From Flavobacterium sp. ACAM 123 (GTDB lineage: Bacteria > Bacteroidota > Bacteroidia > Flavobacteriales > Flavobacteriaceae), in the NCBI RefSeq assembly GCF_000264055.1, contig NZ_AJXL01000015.1, positions 1 to 49,699 of the forward strand: a DNA stretch of 49,699 nucleotides, in the 5' to 3' direction. Shown piece by piece: positions 17,304 to 25,918 of the stretch. The notes below the pieces were generated by a model, which saw only the letters and a program-made list of their open reading frames with translations, was not told the origin of the DNA and searched no databases. Positions within the stretch are counted from its first letter, which is position 1. Each line of letters starts with the position of its first letter. The position numbers and the translations under genes were made by a program.

Positions 17304-18146
17304 TTACTTACTGTCAAAGGAATGTCCGCAATGAGGGCAAAAATTAGCATTTTCTGGATAATCTTCGGTACCGCATCCAGTGCAAGGCTCTTGGTCCATT
17401 GCCATTTTATCTTTTGTTCTCTTGGCAATTTCAGCAGTAACGATACCTGTAGGTACCGCAATGATTCCATATCCCAAAATCATGACAAAAGAAGCAATAA
17501 ATTGACCTAATGGAGTTCCAGGAGATATGTCTCCATAACCAACAGTTGTCAATGTTACTATTGTCCAATAGATACTGGCGGGAATACTAGTAAAACCGCT
17601 TTCTTTGCCTTCTACAACATACATTATAGAACCAATAATGATGGTGCTGATCAAGACAAAGTATATAAAAACTATAATTTTCCCTTTACTGGCTTTGATG
17701 GCTTGTTTTAGCTGCAAGGATTGACTTGTAAATTGTGGGTGATTTAGTATTTTGAATAATCGCAATAATCGTAAGGAACGAACGACGGTCATAATACTGG
17801 TTCCTAGAAAGAAAATCGACAAATACATGGGGAGAACAGCTAATAAATCAATGATGCCATAGAAACTGGAAACGTATTTCCAAGGTCTATTAATTGAAAT
17901 GATTCTAAAAATATATTCGATGGTAAATAATACGGTGATAATCCATTCGAGAAGTACAAGATAAGAATGGTATTTTAAATCAAATTCAGCAACGGTTTCC
18001 ATCATTACTAAAACAACACTCAACAAAATAAGGGCAAGGAGAATTAAATCGAATAAGCGACCTGCTTTCGTGTTTGTTCCATGGATTATTTCATTTGCTT
18101 TCTGTCTAAAGCGCTCATATTTTGATTGTAATTCAGGCATAAGCAT
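17304..18146 (-). CDS. Voltage-gated-type ion channel with C-terminal zinc ribbon
   Basis: A six-helix cation channel subunit of 280 residues. S1 begins near residue 31. S4 carries spaced arginines (VVRSLRLLRLFKI, R123, R126, R129). The pore loop has the potassium filter TVGYGD at 201-206, and S6 follows (about 215-240). After a linker, the tail holds four cysteines, Cys255, Cys258, Cys270 and Cys273, in CTGCG and CPHCG, a zinc ribbon. The tail could sense metal or redox state or aid assembly; that is inference. The filter predicts potassium selectivity. It is preceded by the exonuclease gene on the same strand with a 20 bp gap. Confidence 0.9.
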   Translation of the reverse strand: MLMPELQSKYERFRQKANEIIHGTNTKAGRLFDLILLALILLSVVLVMMETVAEFDLKYHSYLVLLEWIITVLFTIEYIFRIISINRPWKYVSSFYGIIDLLAVLPMYLSIFFLGTSIMTVVRSLRLLRLFKILNHPQFTSQSLQLKQAIKASKGKIIVFIYFVLISTIIIGSIMYVVEGKESGFTSIPASIYWTIVTLTTVGYGDISPGTPLGQFIASFVMILGYGIIAVPTGIVTAEIAKRTKDKMAMDQEPCTGCGTEDYPENANFCPHCGHSFDSK

Positions 18147-18166
18147 TGGATAAATTAGATATTATC

Positions 18167-19528
18167 TTACAGATTTATAATTTTGAACCCTTTATTCTTT
18201 CTGATATGACCTTGAATGATATTGCGTGTGTCACGGTTGTTCTGCATCGGAATCAAGATGTTTCGTAGGATCTCAATATTTGTTATCTGATAATTTAAAT
18301 CATAGAAAGTGTAGCCTTTGTAAACACCGTTTTCAACCAGCACAGCACTACGTTCATTGACAGTTCTTCCTTTTTCAACAATAACCATATTTTGGTTTTC
18401 AAAACTATTATTTGTAATAAATGCTGCTACTCTTAAATTGTATTCTTCTTTAGATATCATGCCTATGCAGGCGCCATCGCACTCTTTTATCTTATATTGA
18501 AAACAAGCCGCTTTTGTTTGATATAGGCCAGTGTATTTTTGACATAAATTATACTTCTCCGTAATTCTAAATAAACTATTTTTTCCTTCCTGTAAGCTGG
18601 TGAATGAGGTGATTTCTTTTTTTCGTCCGTCCGCTTTTGATAATTTTAAGTTCAAATAGCCATTCGCATCCATTTCCGGGTATAGCGCCCATTGAAAAAT
18701 ACTTTTTCGCTGCGCTCTATTGTGTTTAGGCTTGTTTTTCTTTATTTCTTCACTTTCTTTTAATAGCGCAACTAACTCACTTCCAGTTTCTTCGTAAGTT
18801 ACGGCAAATACTTCAACTTGAATTTTTTTAGCACTATTAGTTATACCTGTAAAATGCTGGTTGAGTCTTTTTCTGATGTTTTTACTTTTCCCAATATAAA
18901 TAAGAGTACCACTTTCATTGTAAATATAGTAAACGCCAGTTACCGCAGGTAAACCATTTAAAATATCAACTAATTTTGGAGCTAAGCCTTTTTCGATTTT
19001 TAATTTTATGAAATCTTTAATGATTACTTTTTCTAAATCCTTGTCTAATAACATTTTAAATAACTTCACTGTTGCCATTGCATCTCCACTAGCACGATGT
19101 CTGTCTGCCATAGGTATTCCTAATGCTCTTACTAATTTCCCTAAACTGTGAGAAAGTTGTTCAGGCATTAATTTCTTAGACAGCTCTACTGTGCAAAGTG
19201 TCTTTGTATTGAAATCATAGCCTAAGCGGCGAAACTCTGTCTTAAGAATCCGATAGTCAAAATCGGCATTGTGGGCAACAACGACGCAATCACTTGTGAT
19301 TTCTATAATGCGTTTTGCCACTTCAAAAAATTTGGGAGCTGACTTTAACATGGCATTATTAATACCGGTCAATTTTACTACAAAAGGTTGAATGGGAATT
19401 TCAGGATTAACTAAACTAATGAATTGGTCGACGATTTCATGACCATCAAATTTATATATAGCGATTTCGGTAATTCCCTCTTCATTGAATTGCCCTCCCG
19501 TGGTTTCTATGTCTAGTATTGCGTACAT
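18167..19528 (-). CDS. DnaQ-like 3'-5' exonuclease fused to a GIY-YIG nuclease domain
   Basis: A 453-residue fusion. The N-terminal DEDDh exonuclease (epsilon-like) has AILDIETTGG (Asp6, Glu8), AHNADFDYRIL (Asp89) and HRASGDAMATVKL (His144, Asp149). A GIY-YIG endonuclease domain follows, GVYYIYNESGTLIYIGKSKN (about 198-217), like that of UvrC or Cho. The C-terminal part has Cys residues in LCQKYTGLYQTKAACFQYKI. It probably incises and trims damaged DNA. I start at 19528 (MYAILDIETT), because the longer frame to 19597 runs through a short-period repeat. It lies downstream of the yggS group. Confidence 0.9.
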   Translation of the reverse strand: MYAILDIETTGGQFNEEGITEIAIYKFDGHEIVDQFISLVNPEIPIQPFVVKLTGINNAMLKSAPKFFEVAKRIIEITSDCVVVAHNADFDYRILKTEFRRLGYDFNTKTLCTVELSKKLMPEQLSHSLGKLVRALGIPMADRHRASGDAMATVKLFKMLLDKDLEKVIIKDFIKLKIEKGLAPKLVDILNGLPAVTGVYYIYNESGTLIYIGKSKNIRKRLNQHFTGITNSAKKIQVEVFAVTYEETGSELVALLKESEEIKKNKPKHNRAQRKSIFQWALYPEMDANGYLNLKLSKADGRKKEITSFTSLQEGKNSLFRITEKYNLCQKYTGLYQTKAACFQYKIKECDGACIGMISKEEYNLRVAAFITNNSFENQNMVIVEKGRTVNERSAVLVENGVYKGYTFYDLNYQITNIEILRNILIPMQNNRDTRNIIQGHIRKNKGFKIINL

Positions 19529-19605
19529 TTTAAATATCAATATCAATTTCAAAATATCAATGGCAATATCAAACTCAATGTCAAATATCAATACCAATTC
19601 CTAAG
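19529..19605. repeat. Degenerate ATATCAAT short-period repeat
   Basis: About nine imperfect copies of a unit near AATATCAATN in 77 bp directly upstream of the exonuclease gene. The sequence from 19615 to 19670 (GATTGCTATTTTGATTGTTATTG and on) resembles the reverse complement, so a long imperfect hairpin could form. The repeat is read as false extra codons in the exonuclease frame. Slippage during copying is the likely origin. Confidence 0.5.
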
Positions 19606-19955
19606 AAATTAAAAATTGTGATTGCTATTTTGATTGTTATTGAAAAAACATTGTCATTGCCATCGAATTATTTTTTATTATTAATCATTTTGAAGTGATT
19701 GCGATAAGTTTTTCAACTTTTTTCAAAAGCCACTTTTTTCTTTTGAATCGTCTGCTTTTATATAATCAAGAACCTTTAATGAGTTTCGAGATTTTTCAAT
19801 TCTTATACTGTTAACAAAGCTTTGAAAACAAAACCTTTGCTAGTTATTGCACCTTATGTTTCTTCATAATATAATGTAGAATTTTCAGAAGATCTTACTA
19901 GTTAATTTTATAATATTCGGATGCGTATGATTTTCTAATTTGCTAATCAAGAAAG

Positions 19956-20036
19956 TCATTCGCCAGCAAATCGATCGAAAAAATCTTCAAAATTATAGAT
20001 TTCATAAAAAGTAGGACCGTTATCTTCTTGCGTTAA
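19956..20036 (-). pseudogene. Possible remnant of a gene 3' end
   Basis: In the 474 bp gap between the short-period repeat and yggS, one minus-strand frame reads QEDNGPTFYEIYNFEDFF then DRFAGE and a stop. This is unusually protein-like for AT-rich DNA, but there is no start codon, and a stop lies just upstream of the segment. I take it as the end of a decayed gene or of one disrupted by indels. Its family is unknown. The rest of 19606-20079 shows nothing else I can support. Confidence 0.3.
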
Positions 20037-20079
20037 TTATAATATCATTCAATTTCTAGTTACAATTTTCATTGAAGTT

Positions 20080-20739
20080 TTATCTTGCTCCAAATATACT
20101 ACTTCCGATGCGAATCATCGTGCTTCCAATTTCTATGGCTGGTTTGTAATCACCGGACATTCCCATCGACAGTGTTTTCAGTTGGCAGTTTTCTGTTTCT
20201 TGTGATTGTAACTCATCAAAAATTGATTTTAGTTGAGAAAATTCCTTTTTTACCTGATCTTGATTATCGGTAAATGTTGCCATTCCCATTAATCCGGTAA
20301 TTCTTACGTTTTTCATTTCCTTAAATTCACTTGAAGCCAAAATAGAGTTTAACTCTTCTTCATCAAGACCAAATTTTGTTTCCTCTTCAGCAATGTGCAT
20401 TTGTAGTAGGCAATCAATTATTCGGTTGTTTTTTAAGGCCTGTTTATTAACTTCTTTTAATAATTTAAAACTGTCCACGCCATGAATCAAGCTCACGAAT
20501 GCCGCCATAAATTTAACCTTGTTTGTCTGGACATGACCAATCATGTGCCATTGGATATCTTTAGGCATTTGTTCCCATTTACCCTCCATCTCTTGGATTT
20601 TGTTTTCACCAAAAATGCGTTGGCCGGCATCATAGGCTTGCATTAAGTCCGAAATAGGTTTAGTTTTGGAAACAGCAACTAGTGTTACTTGTTCCGGTAA
20701 ATTATTTTTAATGGAAAGTAAATTTTCAGCTATTAACAT
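20080..20739 (-). CDS. YggS/PLPBP family pyridoxal-phosphate homeostasis protein
   Basis: A single-domain PLP-binding protein with alanine-racemase N-terminal fold, which balances pyridoxal phosphate and amino/keto acid pools and has no known catalysis. The 219 residues contain the PLP Lys25 in LVAVSKTKP, FGENKIQEMEGKWEQ, WHMIGHVQTNK, GLMGMATFTD and the C-terminal LSMGMSGDYKPAIEIGSTMI signature. It is the fourth gene of a minus-strand run (Gfo/Idh, hbd, DUF1015, yggS), 38 bp after DUF1015. Confidence 0.95.
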   Translation of the reverse strand: MLIAENLLSIKNNLPEQVTLVAVSKTKPISDLMQAYDAGQRIFGENKIQEMEGKWEQMPKDIQWHMIGHVQTNKVKFMAAFVSLIHGVDSFKLLKEVNKQALKNNRIIDCLLQMHIAEEETKFGLDEEELNSILASSEFKEMKNVRITGLMGMATFTDNQDQVKKEFSQLKSIFDELQSQETENCQLKTLSMGMSGDYKPAIEIGSTMIRIGSSIFGAR

Positions 20740-20777
20740 TGTTTTATTTTTTAATTTATAATTTTTTTTATCCCAAT

Positions 20778-21998
20778 TTAAAGTTCATGGATAACTATTC
20801 CACTTCTAAACTTTGGTTCGATATAGGTACTTTTCGGAGGCATAATTAAATCAGCATCTGCCAAAGCTTTAATCTCATTAATATTCGATGGAAAGAGAAT
20901 AAACCCAACTTCAAACTCACCTTCATCAATGCTCTTTTTTAATTCCAAAATGGACTGCTTTCCAGAAACGTATTCGATGCGTTCATCATCTCTTAAATTC
21001 TTTATAGCCAAAATTGGTAAAAGGACCGTTTCATATAATATCTGCGTGTCAAGACTTTCTAAAGCTGAGTTGAAAACAAATCTTTCCTTTTTTAAGAATA
21101 AACTATAGAACTCATTGTCAAGATACATTCCGAATTGGTGTTTCTCAGAAGGTTGAAACGGTTGCTGCTTTAGATTTTCAATTAGGAAGCTTTTATTGAG
21201 CTCTTTAATAAAAGCATCTTTTTCAAAACCATTTAAATCTTTTACCAATCGGTTGAATTCGTAGATCTTGACATTATTTTCAGAAATTAAATAACTCAGT
21301 AAATAATCTTTATCGGTATTTTGCGGGTTATCGTTTTCTTTTGACAATAATGCAGCAGCAGCTGAACGATGGTGTCCATCAGCAATATATAGCGTCTTTA
21401 TTTTTTCAAAAACATTCTGAATCCAGTTGACCTCTAAAGTGTTATCAATTTTCCATAAATAATTGATTTCTCTTTTAGTAGTCGAAAATTCAAAATCAGC
21501 TAATTTTTGAGTTCTGTTAAAGATCCAATTTTCTATCGTTTTGTTATCCGGATAGGTCATTAAGACGGGTTCCGTATTGAACGCTGAATATTTCATGTAC
21601 TCTTTAAGAAGATTTACTCTGAAAGCAATAGTTTCTTCGTGCCTTTTGATGTTATTATTATGGTAATCATCTATACTAGTCCCTACAATAATTCCTGTAA
21701 AAGAATGCGCTTTTGTAATTATCTTGTGAATGTAAATCGCTGGCGCTTTATCTTTTACCAAAATTCTTTCTGTCTTGAAATCTTGGTACTTTTGATTTAC
21801 TTGGCGGTATCTTTTTTCAAAGGATACAGACTCCTGATGCGTATAAGCTGGTTTTAAGATATGCAGAAAAGACAAAGGATTGAAATCCAATTGTGCAGCT
21901 AATTCCGCGGGAACGTAACCCTCGTAAGAGCGACAGCTCACGAAGCTAACTTTATCGCGGGTAGGGCGTACCGCTCTAAAAGGAATTATTCTGGCCAT
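20778..21998 (-). CDS. DUF1015 family protein
   Basis: A 406-residue cytosolic protein of a widespread family of unproven function. It shows the family start IIPFRAVRPTRDK, the YEGYVPAELA segment and the strongly conserved IADGHHRSAAAALLSKE (about residues 214-230), whose His pair suggests a metal or phosphate site. Members are often described as putative phosphatases or kinases and often sit next to serine or amino-acid genes; here the neighbours are hbd and yggS. A hairpin lies in the leader between hbd and this gene. Length is normal. Confidence 0.88.
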   Translation of the reverse strand: MARIIPFRAVRPTRDKVSFVSCRSYEGYVPAELAAQLDFNPLSFLHILKPAYTHQESVSFEKRYRQVNQKYQDFKTERILVKDKAPAIYIHKIITKAHSFTGIIVGTSIDDYHNNNIKRHEETIAFRVNLLKEYMKYSAFNTEPVLMTYPDNKTIENWIFNRTQKLADFEFSTTKREINYLWKIDNTLEVNWIQNVFEKIKTLYIADGHHRSAAAALLSKENDNPQNTDKDYLLSYLISENNVKIYEFNRLVKDLNGFEKDAFIKELNKSFLIENLKQQPFQPSEKHQFGMYLDNEFYSLFLKKERFVFNSALESLDTQILYETVLLPILAIKNLRDDERIEYVSGKQSILELKKSIDEGEFEVGFILFPSNINEIKALADADLIMPPKSTYIEPKFRSGIVIHEL

Positions 21999-22016
21999 TA
22001 TTTATAGTGTTAAGCG

Positions 22017-22049
22017 ACAGTCGCAATTTATAGTTAAATCTGCGACTGT
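22017..22049. repeat. Inverted repeat in the DUF1015 leader
   Basis: Arms ACAGTCGCA and TGCGACTGT, perfect over 9 bp, with a 15-base AT-rich loop. A self-palindrome GCGACAGTCGC overlaps the left arm, and ATTTATAGT occurs twice around it. It lies in the 62 bp between hbd (stop) and DUF1015 (start). There is no T run, so it may be an mRNA structure or a protein-binding site rather than a terminator. Confidence 0.5.
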
Positions 22050-22060
22050 AAACTCTGACT

Positions 22061-22948
22061 TTATACGAATTGTTTAGAGATTTTCTCTGCTTTTTTGCTT
22101 TCTGAGTAATCGTAGAATCCTTCTCCGGATTTCACTCCTAATTTTCCGGCACGAACCATGTTAACTAATAGCGGGCAAGGTGCGTATTTTGGGTTTTTGA
22201 AACCGTCGTACATAACGTTTAAGATTGCTAAACATACATCAAGTCCAATAAAATCAGCTAATTGTAAAGGTCCCATGGGATGTCCCATTCCAAGTTTCAT
22301 GACGGTATCGATCTCATATACACCGGCTACTTTATTGTACAATGTTTCTATAGCCTCATTAATCATTGGCATCAAAATCCTATTAGCAACAAAGCCAGGG
22401 TAATCATTTACTTCCACGGGTATTTTTCCTAATTTTTCTGATAAAGTCATAATAGTTTTAGTCACTTCATCACTCGTGTTATATCCACGAATAATTTCAA
22501 CTAATTTCATTATCGGCACAGGATTCATAAAGTGCATCCCGATAACTCGTTCCGGATGTGAAACCACCGCTCCAATTTGAGTTATAGAAATAGAAGAGGT
22601 ATTTGTAGCTAATATCGTGTCAGAAGCGCAAACTTCGTTTAACTGCTTGAAAATAGTAAGTTTTAAATCTATATTTTCAGTTGCAGCTTCTACAACTAAA
22701 TCAACGCCAACAACTCCATCTTTGATGTCAGTGTAGGTAATTATATTGGTAATTGTTTTTGCTTTATCTTCTGCAGTAATGACTCCTTTTGAAATCATTC
22801 TGTCTAAATTGGCGGCAATTGTCGCCATTCCTTTATCTAATGATTTTTCAGAAACATCAATTAATTTTACTGTAAAACCACTTTGGGCAAAGGTATGGGC
22901 GATTCCATTACCCATAGTTCCTGCTCCGATTACTGCTATTATTTTCAT
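22061..22948 (-). CDS. hbd: 3-hydroxybutyryl-CoA dehydrogenase
   Basis: An NAD(P)-dependent L-3-hydroxyacyl-CoA dehydrogenase that interconverts acetoacetyl-CoA and 3-hydroxybutyryl-CoA. The 295-residue length fits a stand-alone enzyme. The Rossmann loop is VIGAGTMGNGIAHTFA (residues 5-20); TNTSSISITQI, IGMHFMNPVPIMKLVEII with the catalytic His, and NDYPGFVANRILMPMINEA follow. No thiolase or crotonase gene is near, so its pathway (butanoate/polyhydroxybutyrate-like or beta-oxidation) is open. It is co-oriented with the Gfo/Idh gene, 58 bp downstream of it. Confidence 0.93.
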   Translation of the reverse strand: MKIIAVIGAGTMGNGIAHTFAQSGFTVKLIDVSEKSLDKGMATIAANLDRMISKGVITAEDKAKTITNIITYTDIKDGVVGVDLVVEAATENIDLKLTIFKQLNEVCASDTILATNTSSISITQIGAVVSHPERVIGMHFMNPVPIMKLVEIIRGYNTSDEVTKTIMTLSEKLGKIPVEVNDYPGFVANRILMPMINEAIETLYNKVAGVYEIDTVMKLGMGHPMGPLQLADFIGLDVCLAILNVMYDGFKNPKYAPCPLLVNMVRAGKLGVKSGEGFYDYSESKKAEKISKQFV

Positions 22949-23006
22949 TTATTGTATATTTAATTCTAAAGTTTTCTCGTTTAACTTTTAAATTCGAATA
23001 GTTGTT

Positions 23007-23972
23007 CTATTTTTTAAAACAATCTATAATTTGATAGGCAACTCGTAATGCTTCCGTAGCTTGTTCTAGAGTAACAATAGGAGTCGAATTGTCATTTATC
23101 GCATCTGCAAAAGTTTCTAGTTCCTCCAGAATGGCATTGTTTTGTTCGACTTCAGGGTTTGAGAAGTATATTTGCTTTTTAATCCCTTCTGCATTTTGTA
23201 AAATCATGTCAAAATCACCAGGAGTTTCTGGAGCATCTTTCATTTTTACCACTTCGCATTTTTTCTCTAAAAAATCAACAGAGATGTAGGCATCCTTTTG
23301 AAAGAAACGAGTTTTTCGCATGTTTTTCATCGAAATTCTACTGGCGGTCAAATTAGCAACGCATCCATTTTCAAATTCGATGCGAGCATTTGCAATATCT
23401 GGTGTATCACTAATTACGGATACGCCACTAGCATTAATGCTTGTAACTTTTGATTTGACTACGCTTAAAATGACATCAATATCATGAATCATCAAATCCA
23501 AAACTACCGGAACATCTGTGCCCCGAGGATTAAATTCAGCCAAACGATGGGTTTCTATAAACATGGGATTTTCGATCATGTTTTTAGTAGCGATGAATGC
23601 AGGGTTGAATCGTTCTACATGCCCTACTTGGCCTTTAACATTGTACTCTTTGGCCAAAGCAATAATTTCTTCTGCTTCTTCAATCGTATTTGAAATGGGC
23701 TTTTCAATAAAAACGTGTTTGCCGGATTTGATAGCAACTTTTGCACATTTGTAGTGGGAAAGTGTTGGAGTTACAATATCTATTACATCCACTGCATGAA
23801 TAAGAGTGGCAATTGTACTAAAATGTTTGTATCCAAATTCTTTAGAAATTTTATCAGCATTCTCTTGATTTGGGTCATAAAACCCAACCAATTCATATTT
23901 TTCAGATTGTTGTAATAGACGTAAATGTATTTTTCCTAGATGACCAGCACCTAAAACTCCAATTTTCAGCAT
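23007..23972 (-). CDS. Gfo/Idh/MocA family oxidoreductase
   Basis: An NAD(P)-dependent sugar or inositol-type dehydrogenase of 321 residues. The Rossmann motif is GVLGAGHLGKIHLRLL (residues 5-20), the catalytic EKPISNTIEEAEE follows, then GHVERFNP and the substrate region DLMIHDIDVILSVV. The C-terminal alpha/beta domain is complete. The substrate is unknown. It is the first gene of the minus-strand run that includes hbd, DUF1015 and yggS. Homologues of this form commonly precede hbd in Flavobacteria as I recall. Confidence 0.88.
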   Translation of the reverse strand: MLKIGVLGAGHLGKIHLRLLQQSEKYELVGFYDPNQENADKISKEFGYKHFSTIATLIHAVDVIDIVTPTLSHYKCAKVAIKSGKHVFIEKPISNTIEEAEEIIALAKEYNVKGQVGHVERFNPAFIATKNMIENPMFIETHRLAEFNPRGTDVPVVLDLMIHDIDVILSVVKSKVTSINASGVSVISDTPDIANARIEFENGCVANLTASRISMKNMRKTRFFQKDAYISVDFLEKKCEVVKMKDAPETPGDFDMILQNAEGIKKQIYFSNPEVEQNNAILEELETFADAINDNSTPIVTLEQATEALRVAYQIIDCFKK

Positions 23973-24115
23973 AATGATGTTCTTTCTACAAAAATAGGAA
24001 TTAAATGATTAATCCCTTAAGTATAAGGGACAATTATTTGAGGATTTAAAAATTTTAGTTTGATAATTAGAATTAGAATTTGTTTTCTATTTTTACCAAA
24101 ACAAAATAATAAACT

Positions 24116-24757
24116 TTGAAAGATACAGGCAAACATCAAGGACTTCGGAATCAATTAGTAAGCGTTTTACAGCAAAAAGGGATTACCGATGTAACTGTTT
24201 TGGATGCGATAAAGAAGATACCTCGACACCTGTTTTTAAATTCTAGTTTTGAAGATTATGCTTATCAAGATAAAGCTTTTCCCATTGCTGCCGGTCAAAC
24301 CATCTCGCAACCGTATACAGTAGCTTTTCAGTCTCAATTATTAAAAATTAAAAAAGAGCATAAAGTTCTGGAAATTGGTACTGGATCAGGATATCAAACG
24401 GCTGTTTTATGCCTAATGGGAGCTAAAGTATATAGTGTGGAGCGACAAAACGAATTGTTTAAACAAACGTCGATTTTGCTCCCAAAATTGGGAATTCGTC
24501 CCAAGCACCTTTCTTTTGGAGATGGTTATAAAGGATTACCTAGTTATGCTCCCTTTGACAGTATTATCGTTACCGCAGGGGCACCGTTTATTCCACAACC
24601 TCTTATGGCACAGTTGAAAATAGGAGGTAGACTTGTCATTCCGTTAGGTGATGAAGTGCAAATTATGACTTTATTGATTCGGGTAAATGCAACACAATTT
24701 GAGAAACATGAACTGGGAGAATTTAAATTCGTTCCTTTGTTAGTTGATAAAAATTAA
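24116..24757 (+). CDS. pcm: Protein-L-isoaspartate O-methyltransferase
   Basis: Repairs isoaspartyl residues in aged proteins with S-adenosylmethionine. The 213-residue product has the substrate motif AFPIAAGQTISQPYTVAF, the SAM motif VLEIGTGSGYQTAVL (about 84-98) and SIIVTAGAPFIPQPL. The start appears to be TTG at 24116 (LKDTGKHQGLRNQL). There is no ATG in a fitting place, and family members start at this residue. It is transcribed divergently from the Gfo/Idh gene and convergently with the Fic gene. Confidence 0.93.
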   Translation: MKDTGKHQGLRNQLVSVLQQKGITDVTVLDAIKKIPRHLFLNSSFEDYAYQDKAFPIAAGQTISQPYTVAFQSQLLKIKKEHKVLEIGTGSGYQTAVLCLMGAKVYSVERQNELFKQTSILLPKLGIRPKHLSFGDGYKGLPSYAPFDSIIVTAGAPFIPQPLMAQLKIGGRLVIPLGDEVQIMTLLIRVNATQFEKHELGEFKFVPLLVDKN

Positions 24758-24790
24758 ATGAAAGAGGCTCTTTTGAAAAGGCTTTTCATT
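24757..24790. terminator. Weak hairpin between pcm and the convergent Fic gene
   Basis: AATGAAA and TTTCATT pair across a 20-base loop that can form a second imperfect stem. It overlaps the pcm stop and the Fic stop. It could serve as a two-way terminator but has no long T run. Confidence 0.3.
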
Positions 24791-25832
24791 AACTGAAACC
24801 TATGAACTGTTTTAAACTTTCCTTCTCAATTTGAGCTACAAACTGTATAAAATCGTCTTTATTTTCTTTTGTTATTGATTTTTTTAGCGTTTTATAATAC
24901 AGATCTCGTGTATCTTCGTCAGCCTTAATATTTGCTATCAGGTATCCATGTTTTAGCAATACAGCATTCATAATGAGTCGCGATACTGTCCCGTTTGCGT
25001 TTATAAAAGGATGTATCGTCAAGAGACGCTCCTTAATGGTAGCGGCTAATATAATGGGATGTTCGCTATTTTTATTCCGTTCATACCAATTGAAAAGCGC
25101 TTCTATTTCTTTTGGAATAGCTGCTGGTTCACAGGGATTGAAACTTTTATCCTTAATTGTGATCCCTACAGTTCGATATTGGCCTGCTTCTTTCGGTAAT
25201 ATCCCCCTTAAAATGATAGTATGTAGGGAAATGAGTTCCTTTTCACCAAAAATCGAATTCTTTTCAATTTTGTTTTTTATAAATACAATCGCTTCCTGAT
25301 GGTTGATAGCTTCTAAATGTTCGCGCATACTTTTGCCGAAAATGGTTTGGCCTTCATTAATTACCAAATCAGTTTCTGCGAGTGAAAGTGTATTTCCTTC
25401 CATCCAGTTGCTTTTATAGGTATAATCTAATTCTAATGCCTGGTTAACTGCACTTTTTTCAATTGGTAGAAAAGTATCTAGTTTTACTTTAAGAGTATCT
25501 ATTTCGTCTAAAAGCTTTTGAAGTGGTTTAGAAACTTTTTTAACGGACGATCTGCTATTCAATTTAATTTCTTCTTCGGCTGCCCGTAGTGCTTTTAAAG
25601 CAAATTCATCTTGTCCTATTTCATGGATTATTTTCTCTGTTAGCCAAGAAACCATTATTGTTTCGAAATCAATTTCAAGAAGTGTAGCTAATTTTATGAT
25701 TTGCTCTTTAGTTGGTTTTCTGGTTCCGCTTTCAAATTTACTTATTAGCGCCTGATCGATCCCTAAAAGTTGGGCCACTTCTCTTGTTTTTAAGCTTTTT
25801 AGCTCACGAGCTTCTTTGAGTAGTATTTTCAT
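24789..25832 (-). CDS. HTH-Fic family protein with degenerate FIC motif
   Basis: A fusion of an XRE-type helix-turn-helix (residues 1-60, KTREVAQLLGIDQALISKFE) to a Fic domain. Fic enzymes transfer AMP or other phosphate groups to proteins. The inhibitory helix motif is present as SNWMEG (Ser141 to Gly146, class II). The FIC motif reads HPFINANGTVSR (274-285) where the consensus is HPFx(D/E)GNGRxxR. The catalytic His274 is kept, but the Mg-binding acidic residue is Asn278, Gly is Ala279 and the phosphate-binding Arg is Thr282. Activity is therefore doubtful or changed. The HTH suggests self-regulation. It follows smpB on the minus strand behind a terminator. Confidence 0.88.
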   Translation of the reverse strand: MKILLKEARELKSLKTREVAQLLGIDQALISKFESGTRKPTKEQIIKLATLLEIDFETIMVSWLTEKIIHEIGQDEFALKALRAAEEEIKLNSRSSVKKVSKPLQKLLDEIDTLKVKLDTFLPIEKSAVNQALELDYTYKSNWMEGNTLSLAETDLVINEGQTIFGKSMREHLEAINHQEAIVFIKNKIEKNSIFGEKELISLHTIILRGILPKEAGQYRTVGITIKDKSFNPCEPAAIPKEIEALFNWYERNKNSEHPIILAATIKERLLTIHPFINANGTVSRLIMNAVLLKHGYLIANIKADEDTRDLYYKTLKKSITKENKDDFIQFVAQIEKESLKQFIGFS

Positions 25833-25886
25833 TTGTAAGCTAGAATTTAAGTAGTCTTGACAAATTTAGTCATCATTTTGGATAAT

Positions 25887-25918
25887 AAAAAAGGGCGATT
25901 CAAGCTCCCCTTTTTTTT
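25887..25918 (-). terminator. Terminator after smpB
   Basis: On the minus strand, AAAAAAAAGGGGAGC, a short loop TTGAAT, then GCCCTTTTTT. The stem GGGGAGC/GCCC has one mismatch, and A and T runs flank it. It overlaps the smpB stop and separates it from the Fic gene. Confidence 0.75.

Noticed and set aside
19529..19597. Longer N-terminus for the exonuclease/GIY-YIG protein
   Set aside because: Encoded by the ATATCAAT repeat; the DEDDh domain starts at once from 19528.
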